From: Marinobacter salsuginis
GTDB taxonomy: Bacteria > Pseudomonadota > Gammaproteobacteria > Pseudomonadales > Oleiphilaceae
DNA: 64,000 nucleotides
Assembly: GCF_009617755.1 (NCBI RefSeq)
Contig: NZ_BGZH01000001.1
Location: 2,232,001 to 2,296,000, forward strand
Direction: 5' to 3'
Positions 35,527-44,394 of this stretch are shown in pieces. The number at the start of each line of letters is the position of its first letter. Position 1 is the stretch's first letter. Made by a program: the position numbers and the translations under genes. Under the pieces are notes generated by a model. The model saw only the letters and a program-made list of their open reading frames with translations. It had not been told where the DNA came from and made no database searches.

Positions 35527-36669
35527 CTAGCTTGCCTGTAAAAGAGTGGCGTAAGCCTCCAGGTGGAAATCGTCATCGCCGAGCTGATGATTGATCATCA
35601 CCAGGCGCTTGGCGTAGTGGGCGAAGTTGTACTCCCAGGTCATGCCGATACCGCCGTGGGATTGGACGCCCTGTTCGGAGATGAACTGGCCGCTGCGGCC
35701 GATCACGTTCTTGGCGGCGGCCAGGATTCGACGGCGTTCGTCGCTCTGGGGCTCGTCGGCGACGCTAGCCGCCAGGATGGCCATGGAGCGGGCCTGTTCC
35801 AGCTCGGACATCATGTCCACCATCCGATGCTGAAGCACCTGGAATTTGCCGATGGGCACGCCGAACTGCTTGCGCTGCTTGAGATACTCCAGAGTCAGGT
35901 CACAGGCCACTTCCATGGCGCCTACGGCTTCACCGCACAGGGCGGAAATGGCGCGTCCGGTCTGGTATTCAATCACTTCGGCAGCTTTGCCTTCCTCGCC
36001 GAGCAGGGCTTCGGGACCCAGCTGAACGTTGTTCAGGAACAGGTCACAGCCTTTGGAACCGTCAATCGTCGGATAAGTCCGGCGCTCGAGGCCTTCGGCG
36101 TCAGCCGGAATCAGGAACAGGCTGATGCCATCGGCATCGCGGCTGTCACCGGAAGTTCGGGCAGATACCACCAGCACGTCGGCACAATGCCCGCCGATCA
36201 CGACCGCCTTGCGACCATTCAGCAGGTAACCGTCACCGGACTTCTCGGCGCGGGTTTCCACATCGTTCAGGTTGTAAAAGCTCTGGGCCTCCTGAAGTCC
36301 AACAGCAGCGCGAAGCTCACCGCTGGCAATGCCGCCAAGCCACCGTTCCTGTTGTTCGCTGTTGCCGGCCTGGCTGATCAGCCCGCCGCCCAGAACCACC
36401 GATTGTAGATAGGGCTCAACGCAAAGGCCGCGGCCCAACTCGGTCATCACGCTCTGTACTTCAACACCGGTTCCGCCAAAGCCCCCCAGCTCTTCCGGGA
36501 AGGGCACGGCGGTCAGGCCCAGCTCACCCAGCTGTTTCCAGAAATCGGCGCTGAAGCCCAGCTCCGATTCGCTGAACTCAAGGCGCTTTTCAAAACTGTA
36601 TTCACCGCGTACCAGGCGGGCCACGGTGTCCTGCAGCATCTGCTGCTCTTCATTCAGTCGGAAATCCAT
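35527..36669 (-). CDS. Acyl-CoA dehydrogenase, subunit with the catalytic Glu
   Basis: 380 aa acyl-CoA dehydrogenase fold. The C-terminal HGGIGMTWEYN keeps the Glu found at the base position in this family, and KQRKQFGVPIGKFQVLQH is the FAD-contact segment. It sits 10 bases after another dehydrogenase gene (36680-37876). Adjacent pairs of about 400 and 380 residues are known to form heterotetramers, for example pimeloyl-CoA dehydrogenase PimC/PimD and the steroid side-chain enzymes of actinobacteria; I infer the same here. Confidence 0.9.
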   Translation of the reverse strand: MDFRLNEEQQMLQDTVARLVRGEYSFEKRLEFSESELGFSADFWKQLGELGLTAVPFPEELGGFGGTGVEVQSVMTELGRGLCVEPYLQSVVLGGGLISQAGNSEQQERWLGGIASGELRAAVGLQEAQSFYNLNDVETRAEKSGDGYLLNGRKAVVIGGHCADVLVVSARTSGDSRDADGISLFLIPADAEGLERRTYPTIDGSKGCDLFLNNVQLGPEALLGEEGKAAEVIEYQTGRAISALCGEAVGAMEVACDLTLEYLKQRKQFGVPIGKFQVLQHRMVDMMSELEQARSMAILAASVADEPQSDERRRILAAAKNVIGRSGQFISEQGVQSHGGIGMTWEYNFAHYAKRLVMINHQLGDDDFHLEAYATLLQAS

Positions 36670-36679
36670 GGTCGCCTCC

Positions 36680-37876
36680 TTAAAGCCCGAGAATCATTTT
36701 CGACACGATGTTCTTCTGGATCTCGTTGGACCCGCCGAAAATCGACAGCTTGCGGTTGTTAAAGTACTGGGGAGTAACCGGCGCGGCGTTTTCGTCCGAC
36801 AGGAAGTCGCCCTCGTAATCCAGGTTCAGTTCCTCTTCCACGAAGGGAATGGCGTAAGGGCCAATGGCCCGGCGAGCCAGATCGTTGATGGTCTGGCGAA
36901 TCTCGGTGCCGCGGACTTTCAGCATGGAGCTTTCCGCTCCCGGCATGCCGCCGCCCTCCACGGACGCGATGATCCGCAGGTTGCTGATTCCCGCAGCCAT
37001 CAGGTCAATCTCAACCTGGGCAATGCGCTGGCTGAATGAAGGATCCTCAATCAGCGGGCGACCATTTTTGATCCTGCGGGTTGCCAGCTCCTTCAGGTGC
37101 TGCAGCGCAGCCTTGGAAATGCCAATGCCGGCCAGGCCGGTTCGCTCGTATGTGAGCAGGTACTTGGCGTAGGTCCAGCCCTTGTCTTCCTCGCCCACCA
37201 GGTTTTCTACAGGAACCTTCACGTCCTCGAAGAACACTTCGTTGACTTCGTGCTCGCCGTCCAGAGTGATGATCGGGCGCACGGTAATGCCCGGGGTGTT
37301 CATGTCGATCAGCAGGAAGGAGATGCCCTCCTGGGCCTTCACTTCGGTGTTTGTGCGAACGAGGCAGAAAATCATGTTGGCGTGCTGGCCCAGGGTGGTC
37401 CAGGTTTTCTGGCCATTCACAATGTAGTGGTCGCCCTCGCGCACGGCCCGGGTCTTGAGTGAGGCCAGGTCCGAACCGGCGCCCGGCTCGGAGTAGCCCT
37501 GACACCACCAGTCTTCGCCGCTGAGGATTCTTGGCAGGTACCTCTGCTTCTGTTCTTCGGTTCCAAACTTGATAATCACCGGCGCCACCATGTTGACGCC
37601 GAAAGGCACGGAACGGGGCGCCCCATAACGAGAGGATTCCTCATCCCAGATGTGCTTCTGAACCGGGCTCCAATTTACACCGCCGTATTCTTCCGGCCAG
37701 TGAGTGGCGTACCAGCCCTGCTCGCTGAGTATTTTCTGCCAGCGCTGGTGGTCCTCCTTGGACAGCCGGCGGAACCCTTTTACCTTGGCGGAGATATCCC
37801 CCGGCAGCTTTTCATCCAGGAACGCGCGGACCTCATCACGGAAGGCGAGCTCCTCGGTAGTGTAATTCAAGTTCAT
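36680..37876 (-). CDS. Acyl-CoA dehydrogenase, large partner subunit without the usual Glu
   Basis: 398 aa acyl-CoA dehydrogenase fold. It has the N-terminal helical region, GYSEPGAGSDLASLKTRA and GQKTWTTLGQHA typical of the family, but its C-terminus reads NRKLSIFGGSNEIQKNI without the GG.G...E segment seen in the neighbour, as in large subunits of heteromeric dehydrogenases. The ATG at 37876 has GAGG at good spacing; the TTG at 37897 is less likely. First gene of a two-gene transcript, with repeated TACCGC sites in its promoter region. Confidence 0.9.
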   Translation of the reverse strand: MNLNYTTEELAFRDEVRAFLDEKLPGDISAKVKGFRRLSKEDHQRWQKILSEQGWYATHWPEEYGGVNWSPVQKHIWDEESSRYGAPRSVPFGVNMVAPVIIKFGTEEQKQRYLPRILSGEDWWCQGYSEPGAGSDLASLKTRAVREGDHYIVNGQKTWTTLGQHANMIFCLVRTNTEVKAQEGISFLLIDMNTPGITVRPIITLDGEHEVNEVFFEDVKVPVENLVGEEDKGWTYAKYLLTYERTGLAGIGISKAALQHLKELATRRIKNGRPLIEDPSFSQRIAQVEIDLMAAGISNLRIIASVEGGGMPGAESSMLKVRGTEIRQTINDLARRAIGPYAIPFVEEELNLDYEGDFLSDENAAPVTPQYFNNRKLSIFGGSNEIQKNIVSKMILGL

Positions 37877-37909
37877 GAATAGCCTCTCTTGCTTCAAAGC
37901 GAAAACATA

Positions 37910-37985
37910 TACCGCGTGGCAGAATATCTACATATTCGGAGATAAGAGCGGTACATGTCAATATAAATGCAAAAGTGTGTACCGC
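37910..37985. promoter_or_regulatory. Repeated TACCGC/GCGGTA sites before the dehydrogenase pair
   Basis: Three copies of the hexamer lie at 37910-37915, 37948-37953 (inverted) and 37980-37985. The last two extend to a perfect 8-bp inverted repeat GCGGTACA / TGTACCGC, centres about three helical turns apart. A CGAAACA half-site follows at 37990-37996. They sit 34-110 bases upstream of the leftward gene. The rest of the gap up to 38173 shows no other clear element. Confidence 0.5.
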
Positions 37986-38173
37986 TAGGCGAAACATGGT
38001 ATTCGGTGAGGAAGTAAAATCCAGGGCTTACCGAAAAGTCTTTCGCTGTCCATGCACTCTGAACCCCGTATTACATTGCGGAGTTTTAACCCGGAGTTGA
38101 GCTTGCATCCGGCCTGAAAGGCTATATGTTTGTATGAGCAAGTGCCTTTCCGCTATCAGCGCAGACACCAATT

Positions 38174-38500
38174 ATGGCGAGTTGTTCCGTTAACAGAAGC
38201 ACCCTGAAGTTCAGCCTGCTGGCATTGCTGGTGACAGGCCTGCTTGTGGTGTTTCTCAATGGAACGTCGCATCCGGCACTGGATCCCCAACTGGACGATC
38301 ACTTTGCCCCCACGCTGATTTCAGTGGATGGGACAAGCGACCCTTCGTCGCCAGATGCATCTTTCTCGATCACCTCGCCCCTTCTGTTCCCTGCAGGGGA
38401 CAGAAGGGCCGTCTACTCGGCCAGCCTCGACTTTATCCAGCCACCGTTCCGGCTGCTGAGCTATCCGGCGCTACCTCAGGGCCCTCCCAGTCTCGTTTAA
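38174..38500 (+). CDS. Small hypothetical secreted or membrane-anchored protein
   Basis: 108 aa. A hydrophobic segment at about 12-28 could be a signal or anchor. The remainder is Pro/Ser/Asp-rich and ends YPALPQGPPSLV. A second small gene 1.1 kb downstream (39330-39641) ends FPVLPQAPPAT, so the two may be distant relatives. No family recognised. It precedes the CBS-like gene by 72 bases. Confidence 0.55.
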   Translation: MASCSVNRSTLKFSLLALLVTGLLVVFLNGTSHPALDPQLDDHFAPTLISVDGTSDPSSPDASFSITSPLLFPAGDRRAVYSASLDFIQPPFRLLSYPALPQGPPSLV

Positions 38501-38572
38501 CTCTGACCATTGCGGATTTGTCCCTGCAGACGCAGGGGTCTCCAACCTGAATTCAGATTCACGAGGTTTGTC

Positions 38573-39172
38573 ATGAACAGTGTATTCAACGCATTGCCAG
38601 TTCAGGATCTGGCGCGGACCGGCGCGCTGCCTACCGCAAAACCCCAGTCCCACATCGGAAGCGACGATTCGGCCGTTCACCTGCTGAGGGATTTCGCTGA
38701 GCATAGATTGTCCGTCTTGAGTTCCGATATGTCCGTGTCCGAGGCGAGGCTGTGGATGAGGCTCGCCGACACGTCCTTTAAAGTAGTGGAAAACCAGGCG
38801 GGCGATTGCCTGGGGATTCTGGCCATCGAGGATGTGAATGGAGAGAAGGCCATGAGTGTCGCCAATCGACAAGGCGTCCCCCTGAAGGACGTTCGAGTGC
38901 GGGATATCATGCGCCCGATAAGTGAGTTGCCGGCTATTCATTATCGGGATTTGCGCGCGGCAACCGTGGGAGATCTGGTGAGCACATTCCGTGAAGTCCA
39001 TGAGGGGTATCTGCTTGTGCTGGATGACGACAGGCGTCAGCCTTCACGTTCCTTTCTGCGCGGGCTGGTTTGTGCAGAGGAGCTGTTGCAGCGACTGGAT
39101 CTCGCCATCGACCTGGATCACCGGGCAACCAAGTTCTATGAGATTGTCCATGTGGTGAAAGGCGGCTTCTGA
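38573..39172 (+). CDS. CBS-domain-like protein
   Basis: 199 aa. Two weak CBS-like repeats are suggested, the second clearer: VRDIMRPISELPAI, then VGDLVSTFREVHEGYLLVLDDD (positions about 112-160). No transporter or enzyme domain is attached. The ATG at 38573 has GAGG six bases upstream; the frame from 38510 includes no family sequence. It is flanked on both sides by small secreted-protein genes and followed by an 11-bp hairpin. Confidence 0.72.
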   Translation: MNSVFNALPVQDLARTGALPTAKPQSHIGSDDSAVHLLRDFAEHRLSVLSSDMSVSEARLWMRLADTSFKVVENQAGDCLGILAIEDVNGEKAMSVANRQGVPLKDVRVRDIMRPISELPAIHYRDLRAATVGDLVSTFREVHEGYLLVLDDDRRQPSRSFLRGLVCAEELLQRLDLAIDLDHRATKFYEIVHVVKGGF

Positions 39173-39182
39173 CCTGGTTGAT

Positions 39183-39211
39183 GTCTCCGGCGCAAATGAG
39201 GCGCCGGAGAC
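39183..39211 (+). terminator. Hairpin after the CBS-like gene
   Basis: GTCTCCGGCGC (39183-39193) pairs perfectly with GCGCCGGAGAC (39201-39211). Only a short T-rich stretch follows (GTTGTTTT), so termination strength is uncertain. Confidence 0.55.
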
Positions 39212-39329
39212 ACGTTGTTTTCAGCAATAGCATCGAAAAAATCGATGTTTCTGGCCCAGAAAACCGTATTGAACCGATGCGGTAATCACGTGACACTCTC
39301 TACGACTTTAGTCACACCAAAGGACGCCC

Positions 39330-39641
39330 ATGCAGGACGCCCAACAAAAATGCCGGATGCGAGTTCTAAGCCTCTTGATGATTCTGGCATTGGGCCTGAT
39401 TTCACTGCCTGCCTATGCCTCTGACGCCAACCCTGCTCCCCTGTTCTGTGAGTCGGGTTTGTGCCCGCTATTGTCGGATGTCACAAGCGACGGAGGTCTG
39501 GAGGGCGGGCTCTCTGATGGCAACCACTCACAGGGTTTCAGTCTTCACCAGAACGGCATTCTTTCAGGTATCAAAGGCTTCTCGGGACTGGTCCATTGCG
39601 CCAGTTTTCCGGTCTTGCCGCAGGCGCCACCTGCTACCTGA
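39330..39641 (+). CDS. Small hypothetical secreted protein
   Basis: 103 aa with a clear signal peptide (hydrophobic core MRVLSLLMILALGL, then ending AYASDANP). The mature part is about 70 residues with three cysteines, including FCESGLC. It ends FPVLPQAPPAT, like the gene at 38174. AAAGGA precedes the ATG at 39330. The stop lies 80 bases before pycA. Function unknown. Confidence 0.65.
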   Translation: MQDAQQKCRMRVLSLLMILALGLISLPAYASDANPAPLFCESGLCPLLSDVTSDGGLEGGLSDGNHSQGFSLHQNGILSGIKGFSGLVHCASFPVLPQAPPAT

Positions 39642-39721
39642 GCCCCCAAGTCCAGAGGGCATTCCTGCCCTTAGCAACAACCTTTCGACTTAAACGACTT
39701 CCATCACCTGGAGGATTTTCC

Positions 39722-41143
39722 ATGGCTATACGGAAGCTGCTGATCGCCAATCGCGGAGAGATTGCGGTCAGGATTGCCCGGGCCTGCAGTGAACTGGGTA
39801 TACGCTCAGTTGCCATTCATTCGGAGGCCGACGAGTACTCCCTGCACGTCAAGAAAGCCGACGAAGCCTATCAGATCAGCAAGGACCCTCTGTCGGGTTA
39901 CCTGAACCCCCACCATATTGTGAATATGGCAGTGGAAACCGGCTGCGATGCCCTGCATCCCGGTTACGGATTTCTGTCCGAGAATGCCGAGCTTGCAGCT
40001 ATCTGCGAGCAGCGGGGCATCACCTTTGTGGGGCCTTCTGCGAACGCGATTTCATCCATGGGTGACAAGACTCAGGCGCGCCAGACCGCCGTTGCTGCGG
40101 GCGTGCCGGTGACTCCCGGATCGGAAGGCAATCTTGAAGATGTGGAAGATGCCGTAGCCCAGGCCGAGGAGATCGGCTACCCGGTGATGCTGAAGGCCAC
40201 CTCCGGCGGGGGCGGCCGGGGTATCCGCCGCTGCGACAACGAAAAGGAGCTTCGGCAGAACTACGAGCGGGTAATCTCCGAGGCCACCAAAGCGTTTGGT
40301 AGTGCCGAGGTGTTTCTCGAGAAATGCATCATCGAGCCCCGTCACATCGAGGTACAGATTCTGGCCGATACCCACGGCAACGTTGTCCACCTGTACGAGC
40401 GGGATTGCTCCATTCAGCGCCGCAACCAGAAACTGATTGAGCTGGCGCCGTCGCCGCAACTGGAGGAAAGCCAGCGCGAATACATCGGTGATCTGGCCAA
40501 GCGGGTGGCGAAGCAGTGCGGGTATGTGAATGCCGGCACCGTTGAGTTCCTGCTGGACCATGACGGCAGTTTCTACTTCATGGAAATGAACACCCGGGTG
40601 CAGGTGGAACACACCATCACCGAGGAAATCACCGGGGTGGATATCATCAAGGCCCAGATCCGGATCGCGGCCGGAGAACCGCTGGGCCTCAGGCAGGAAG
40701 ACATCTCCTACCGGGGATTCGCGGCCCAGTTCCGTATCAACGCCGAGGATCCGAAGAACGGCTTTCTGCCGAGTTTTGGCCGCATCAGCCGCTACTATTC
40801 AGCCGGCGGCCCGGGCGTGCGTACCGATGCCAATATGTACACCGGTTACGAGATTCCTCCTTATTACGACTCCATGTGCGCCAAGCTGATTGTCTGGGCC
40901 ATGGATTGGGACGAGCTGATTGCCCGCTCCCGACGTGCCCTCGGGGATATGGGCATCTATGGCGTCCAGACCACCATTCCTTATTACAAACAGATTCTCG
41001 AGCATCCGGATTTCCAGGCCGCCGACTTCAATACCGGCTTTGTTGAACGCAACCCCCAGTTGCTTGAGTACAGCAGCAAAACCCGCCCGGAATCCATCGC
41101 CACAGCCATTGCCGCAGCCATCGCGGCGCAGGCGGGCCTGTAA
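39722..41143 (+). CDS. pycA: Pyruvate carboxylase subunit A (biotin carboxylase)
   Basis: 473 aa ATP-grasp biotin carboxylase. It begins MAIRKLLIANRGEIAVRIAR, with the glycine-rich ATP loop KATSGGGGRGIRR and catalytic EMNTRVQVEHTITE. It carboxylates biotin on the partner subunit 41165-42964, so together they make a two-subunit (alpha4beta4 type) pyruvate carboxylase, as in Pseudomonas, forming oxaloacetate to refill the TCA cycle. The partner shows this is not the acetyl-CoA carboxylase AccC. The open frame to 39596 overlaps the small gene and is not used. No divergent LysR regulator is present here. Confidence 0.93.
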   Translation: MAIRKLLIANRGEIAVRIARACSELGIRSVAIHSEADEYSLHVKKADEAYQISKDPLSGYLNPHHIVNMAVETGCDALHPGYGFLSENAELAAICEQRGITFVGPSANAISSMGDKTQARQTAVAAGVPVTPGSEGNLEDVEDAVAQAEEIGYPVMLKATSGGGGRGIRRCDNEKELRQNYERVISEATKAFGSAEVFLEKCIIEPRHIEVQILADTHGNVVHLYERDCSIQRRNQKLIELAPSPQLEESQREYIGDLAKRVAKQCGYVNAGTVEFLLDHDGSFYFMEMNTRVQVEHTITEEITGVDIIKAQIRIAAGEPLGLRQEDISYRGFAAQFRINAEDPKNGFLPSFGRISRYYSAGGPGVRTDANMYTGYEIPPYYDSMCAKLIVWAMDWDELIARSRRALGDMGIYGVQTTIPYYKQILEHPDFQAADFNTGFVERNPQLLEYSSKTRPESIATAIAAAIAAQAGL

Positions 41144-41164
41144 AAGAACATCGGAGAGATCCCA

Positions 41165-42964
41165 ATGACCAAGCGCAAGATTCATATTACCGACGTTATT
41201 CTCAGGGACGCCCACCAGTCTCTGATAGCCACCCGCATGCGTACCGAAGACATGCTCCCGGCCTGCGAGTGGCTGGACCAGGCTGGTTACTGGTCCCTGG
41301 AGTGCTGGGGCGGCGCCACGTTCGACGCCTGTGTACGTTTTCTGAAGGAAGATCCCTGGGAGCGCCTGCGGACTTTGAGAAAGGCCCTGCCCAACACCCG
41401 CCTGCAGATGTTGCTGCGCGGCCAGAACCTGCTTGGGTATCGCCATTATGGTGACGACGTGGTCGAGGCGTTCGTGGCCAAGGCCGCCGAAAATGGCATG
41501 GATGTGTTCCGCGTTTTTGATGCCCTGAACGATGTGCGCAATCTGGAGACCAGCATCAAGGCGGTCAAGAAGGCCGGAAAGCACGCCCAGGGCACCATCT
41601 GCTACACCGTCAGCCCGGTGCACAGCACCGATGCCTATCTGGATCAGGCCAAGGCCATGGCCGACATGGGTGCGGACAGTATCGCGATCAAGGACATGGC
41701 AGGGCTCCTGACGCCGGCGGTAACCGCCGAGCTGGTCGGAAAACTGAAGCAGACCCTGGATTTACCGGTATTCCTGCACTCCCACGCTACTTCGGGCATG
41801 GCGCCCATGTGCCAGTGGGCGGCCATGGAAGCCGGCGTTGACCATATTGATACCGCCCTGTCGGCCTTTGCCGGCGGCACCAGCCATCCGCCCACGGAAT
41901 CCCTGGTGGCGGCACTGCACGATGCCGGCCTGGAAACCGGCCTGAACCTGGAGCTTCTGGACAAGGCCACACGCCACTTCCGGGAAGTGCGCAAGAAATA
42001 CCACCAGTTCGAGAGCGCCTATAACGGTGTTGATACCTCGGTGCTCCTGTCCCAGGTACCTGGCGGAATGATGTCCAACCTGGCTAACCAGCTGAAGGAA
42101 CAGGGTGCGCTGGATCGTATCCAGGACGTCTTCGAGGAAATTCCACGGGTACGCAAGGACCTCGGTTACCCGCCCCTGGTCACACCCACCTCCCAGATTG
42201 TGGGTACCCAGGCGGTGATCAACGTGCTGGCGGGCAAGCGCTACGAGTCCATCACCAACGAGGTGAAGAAATACCTCCAGGGCTGGTACGGCCAGGCGCC
42301 GGCGCCGGTCGACAAATCGCTCCAGCAGCGCGCCGTGGGCAAGGAAGAGCTGATCGAAGAGCGCCCTGCCAACCTGATTCCCCGGGAGCTGGACGAGCTG
42401 CGCAAACAGGTGGGCGATCTGGCCACCAGCGAGGAGGATGTCCTTACCTACGCCATGTTCCCGGATCAGGCCAAGGCGTATCTTGAACAACGCCGGAACG
42501 GTACGCTGCAGCCGGAACCCCTGGAACCGATCTCCACCGGTTCATCAGGCGGTGCTGTCTCCAGCAAATTCAAGATCACGGTTCATGGCGAGAGCTACGA
42601 TATCCACGTCACCGGCGCCAACCCCTCCGGAGAGAATGAGCGTCGTTTCTACATGACCGTTGATGGCGTGCCGGAGGAAATTCACCTTGCGTCATTGGGA
42701 GAAGATGGCGAGGGCGCCCGCTCCAGCGGTGGCCGGGCGACCGCCACCAAGGAAGGTCACGTGACCACGAGCATGCCGGGCAACATCGTGGATGTGCTGG
42801 TGAAGGAGGGCGACGAGGTTCAGGCTGGCGACCCGGTGCTGATCATCGAGGCCATGAAGATGGAAACCGAGGTGAAGGCTACCATCTCTGGCGCCGTGCA
42901 GAGCGTCGCCATCAAGAAGGGAGACCGGGTTGTTCCCGGCGAAGTGCTGGTGGATATCGAATAA
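41165..42964 (+). CDS. pycB: Pyruvate carboxylase subunit B (carboxyltransferase plus biotin carrier)
   Basis: 599 aa. N-terminal carboxyltransferase TIM barrel (about 1-300) with ILRDAHQSLIATRMR, CWGGATFDACVRFL and the carboxylatable Lys in IAIKDMAGLLTP; a middle PycB/OadA domain (about 310-450); a Pro/Gly linker; and a C-terminal biotinyl domain with EAMKMETEV as biotin site. Sequence alone also fits oxaloacetate decarboxylase alpha, but the adjacent biotin carboxylase and the lack of oadB/oadG favour pyruvate carboxylase. It starts 21 bases after pycA and ends before a strong terminator. Confidence 0.93.
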   Translation: MTKRKIHITDVILRDAHQSLIATRMRTEDMLPACEWLDQAGYWSLECWGGATFDACVRFLKEDPWERLRTLRKALPNTRLQMLLRGQNLLGYRHYGDDVVEAFVAKAAENGMDVFRVFDALNDVRNLETSIKAVKKAGKHAQGTICYTVSPVHSTDAYLDQAKAMADMGADSIAIKDMAGLLTPAVTAELVGKLKQTLDLPVFLHSHATSGMAPMCQWAAMEAGVDHIDTALSAFAGGTSHPPTESLVAALHDAGLETGLNLELLDKATRHFREVRKKYHQFESAYNGVDTSVLLSQVPGGMMSNLANQLKEQGALDRIQDVFEEIPRVRKDLGYPPLVTPTSQIVGTQAVINVLAGKRYESITNEVKKYLQGWYGQAPAPVDKSLQQRAVGKEELIEERPANLIPRELDELRKQVGDLATSEEDVLTYAMFPDQAKAYLEQRRNGTLQPEPLEPISTGSSGGAVSSKFKITVHGESYDIHVTGANPSGENERRFYMTVDGVPEEIHLASLGEDGEGARSSGGRATATKEGHVTTSMPGNIVDVLVKEGDEVQAGDPVLIIEAMKMETEVKATISGAVQSVAIKKGDRVVPGEVLVDIE

Positions 42965-42984
42965 GGAACAACGTCTGCCGAACC

Positions 42985-43016
42985 CAAAAAAGCCCCTCAT
43001 GATGAGGGGCTTTTTT
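42985..43016. terminator. Perfectly palindromic bidirectional terminator
   Basis: AAAAAAGCCCCTCAT followed by its exact complement, with T-runs on both strands, between the convergent pycB and gcdH genes. Confidence 0.9.
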
Positions 43017-43044
43017 ATTGCGTGTCAGTCGGCTGGAGCAGGAA

Positions 43045-44214
43045 TCAGCTGAACGCTGCGATACCGGTCTGGCCACGGCCCAGGATAAGCGCGTGGACAT
43101 CGTGAGTGCCTTCATAGGTGTTCACGGCTTCCAGGTTCATCACATGGCGAATCACGTGGTACTCGTCGGAAATGCCGTTGCCGCCATGCATGTCGCGGGC
43201 AACGCGGGCAATATCCAGCGCCTTGCCACAGTTGTTGCGCTTGAGCAGCGAGATGGCATCCGGCGTCACGGTGCCGGCATCCATCATGCGGCCCAGTTGC
43301 AGTGCGGCCTGCAGGCCAATGGTGATTTCGGTCTGCATATCTACCAGCTTCTTCTGTATCAGCTGGTTGGCGGCCAGGGGTTTGCCGAACTGCACCCGCT
43401 CCAGGGTGTAGTTCCGGGCCGCGTGCCAGCAGAATTCAGCCGCGCCCAGTGAACCCCAGCTAATGCCGAAACGGGCCTTGTTAAGGCAACTGAACGGGCC
43501 TTTCAGGCCTTCCACCTCGAGGTGGTTCTCCTCCGGAACGAACACCTCGTCCATAAAGATGGAGCCGGTTTCCGAGGCCCGCAGGGAAAACTTGCCTTCA
43601 ATCTTCGGGGTGTCGAGGCCCTTGGCGCCCTCACGCTCGATCACAAACCCGTTTACCTTGCCGTCCAGCTTGGCCCAGACCACGCAGACATCGGCAATCG
43701 GGGAGTTGGTGATCCAGGTTTTGGAACCGCTCAGCAGGTAGCCGCCGTCCACTTTCTTGGCCCGGGTTTCCATGCCGCCGGGGTCGGACCCGTGATTGGG
43801 CTCGGTCAGGCCGAAACAGCCGACGTACTCGCCGGAAGCCAGCTTGGGCAGGATGCGCTTTTTCATCGCTTCCTTGCCGTAGGAATAGATCGGATACATG
43901 ACCAGAGAGGATTGAACGCTCAGGGCCGAGCGGTAGGCTGAATCCACCCGTTCCACTTCCCGCGCGATCAGGCCGTAGCAGACATGGTTCAGCCCCGGGC
44001 CACCGTACTCTTCAGGCAGGGTCGCGCCCAGCATGCCGAGTTCCCCCATCTGGTTGAAGATGGAGCGGTCGAACTTTTCGTGCCGGTTGGCCTCGGTGAT
44101 ACCGGGCATCAGTTGCTCATCACAGAAGCTGCGGATGCTGTCTCGGACCTGACGCTCCGTTTCGTCCAGTTGACCGTCGAAATCGAGCAAATCATTCCAG
44201 GGTGCGGAAGCCAT
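43045..44214 (-). CDS. gcdH: Glutaryl-CoA dehydrogenase
   Basis: 389 aa acyl-CoA dehydrogenase that oxidises and decarboxylates glutaryl-CoA to crotonyl-CoA in lysine and aromatic catabolism. GcdH traits: [39 protein letters not shown] and the catalytic Glu in [16 protein letters not shown]. The gcdR regulator and CoA-transferase that often accompany it are not here. A TGTTTC...GGAACA palindrome lies about 80 bases upstream. Confidence 0.94.
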   Translation of the reverse strand: MASAPWNDLLDFDGQLDETERQVRDSIRSFCDEQLMPGITEANRHEKFDRSIFNQMGELGMLGATLPEEYGGPGLNHVCYGLIAREVERVDSAYRSALSVQSSLVMYPIYSYGKEAMKKRILPKLASGEYVGCFGLTEPNHGSDPGGMETRAKKVDGGYLLSGSKTWITNSPIADVCVVWAKLDGKVNGFVIEREGAKGLDTPKIEGKFSLRASETGSIFMDEVFVPEENHLEVEGLKGPFSCLNKARFGISWGSLGAAEFCWHAARNYTLERVQFGKPLAANQLIQKKLVDMQTEITIGLQAALQLGRMMDAGTVTPDAISLLKRNNCGKALDIARVARDMHGGNGISDEYHVIRHVMNLEAVNTYEGTHDVHALILGRGQTGIAAFS

Positions 44215-44294
44215 TGTGTACTCTCCTGAAAGCGAATATCGAAAGTCCGACGCTAGGGGCGAGGGACCAATCTGTGCTATCTTTGTGTTACCCG

Positions 44295-44313
44295 TGTTTC
44301 ATTAAGCGGAACA
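44295..44313. promoter_or_regulatory. Candidate operator before gcdH
   Basis: TGTTTC, 7 bases, GGAACA: an imperfect palindrome in the gap between gcdH and the divergent membrane protein gene. Similar TGTTTC half-sites occur before the IclR, FadB-like and paired dehydrogenase genes. The regulator is unknown. Confidence 0.4.
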
Positions 44314-44394
44314 TAGTTTTGTAATTTGATTCTGAAAGACTAATCCGGGTGTTATGGAAATGCAAGCAGTGTTCAAGGCTGACCAGGTGCCTCT

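Noticed and set aside
39722..42964. Acetyl-CoA carboxylase AccC plus oxaloacetate decarboxylase
   Set aside because: The biotin carboxylase is paired with a carboxyltransferase/biotin-carrier subunit and there are no oadB, oadG or accB genes, so two-subunit pyruvate carboxylase fits better.
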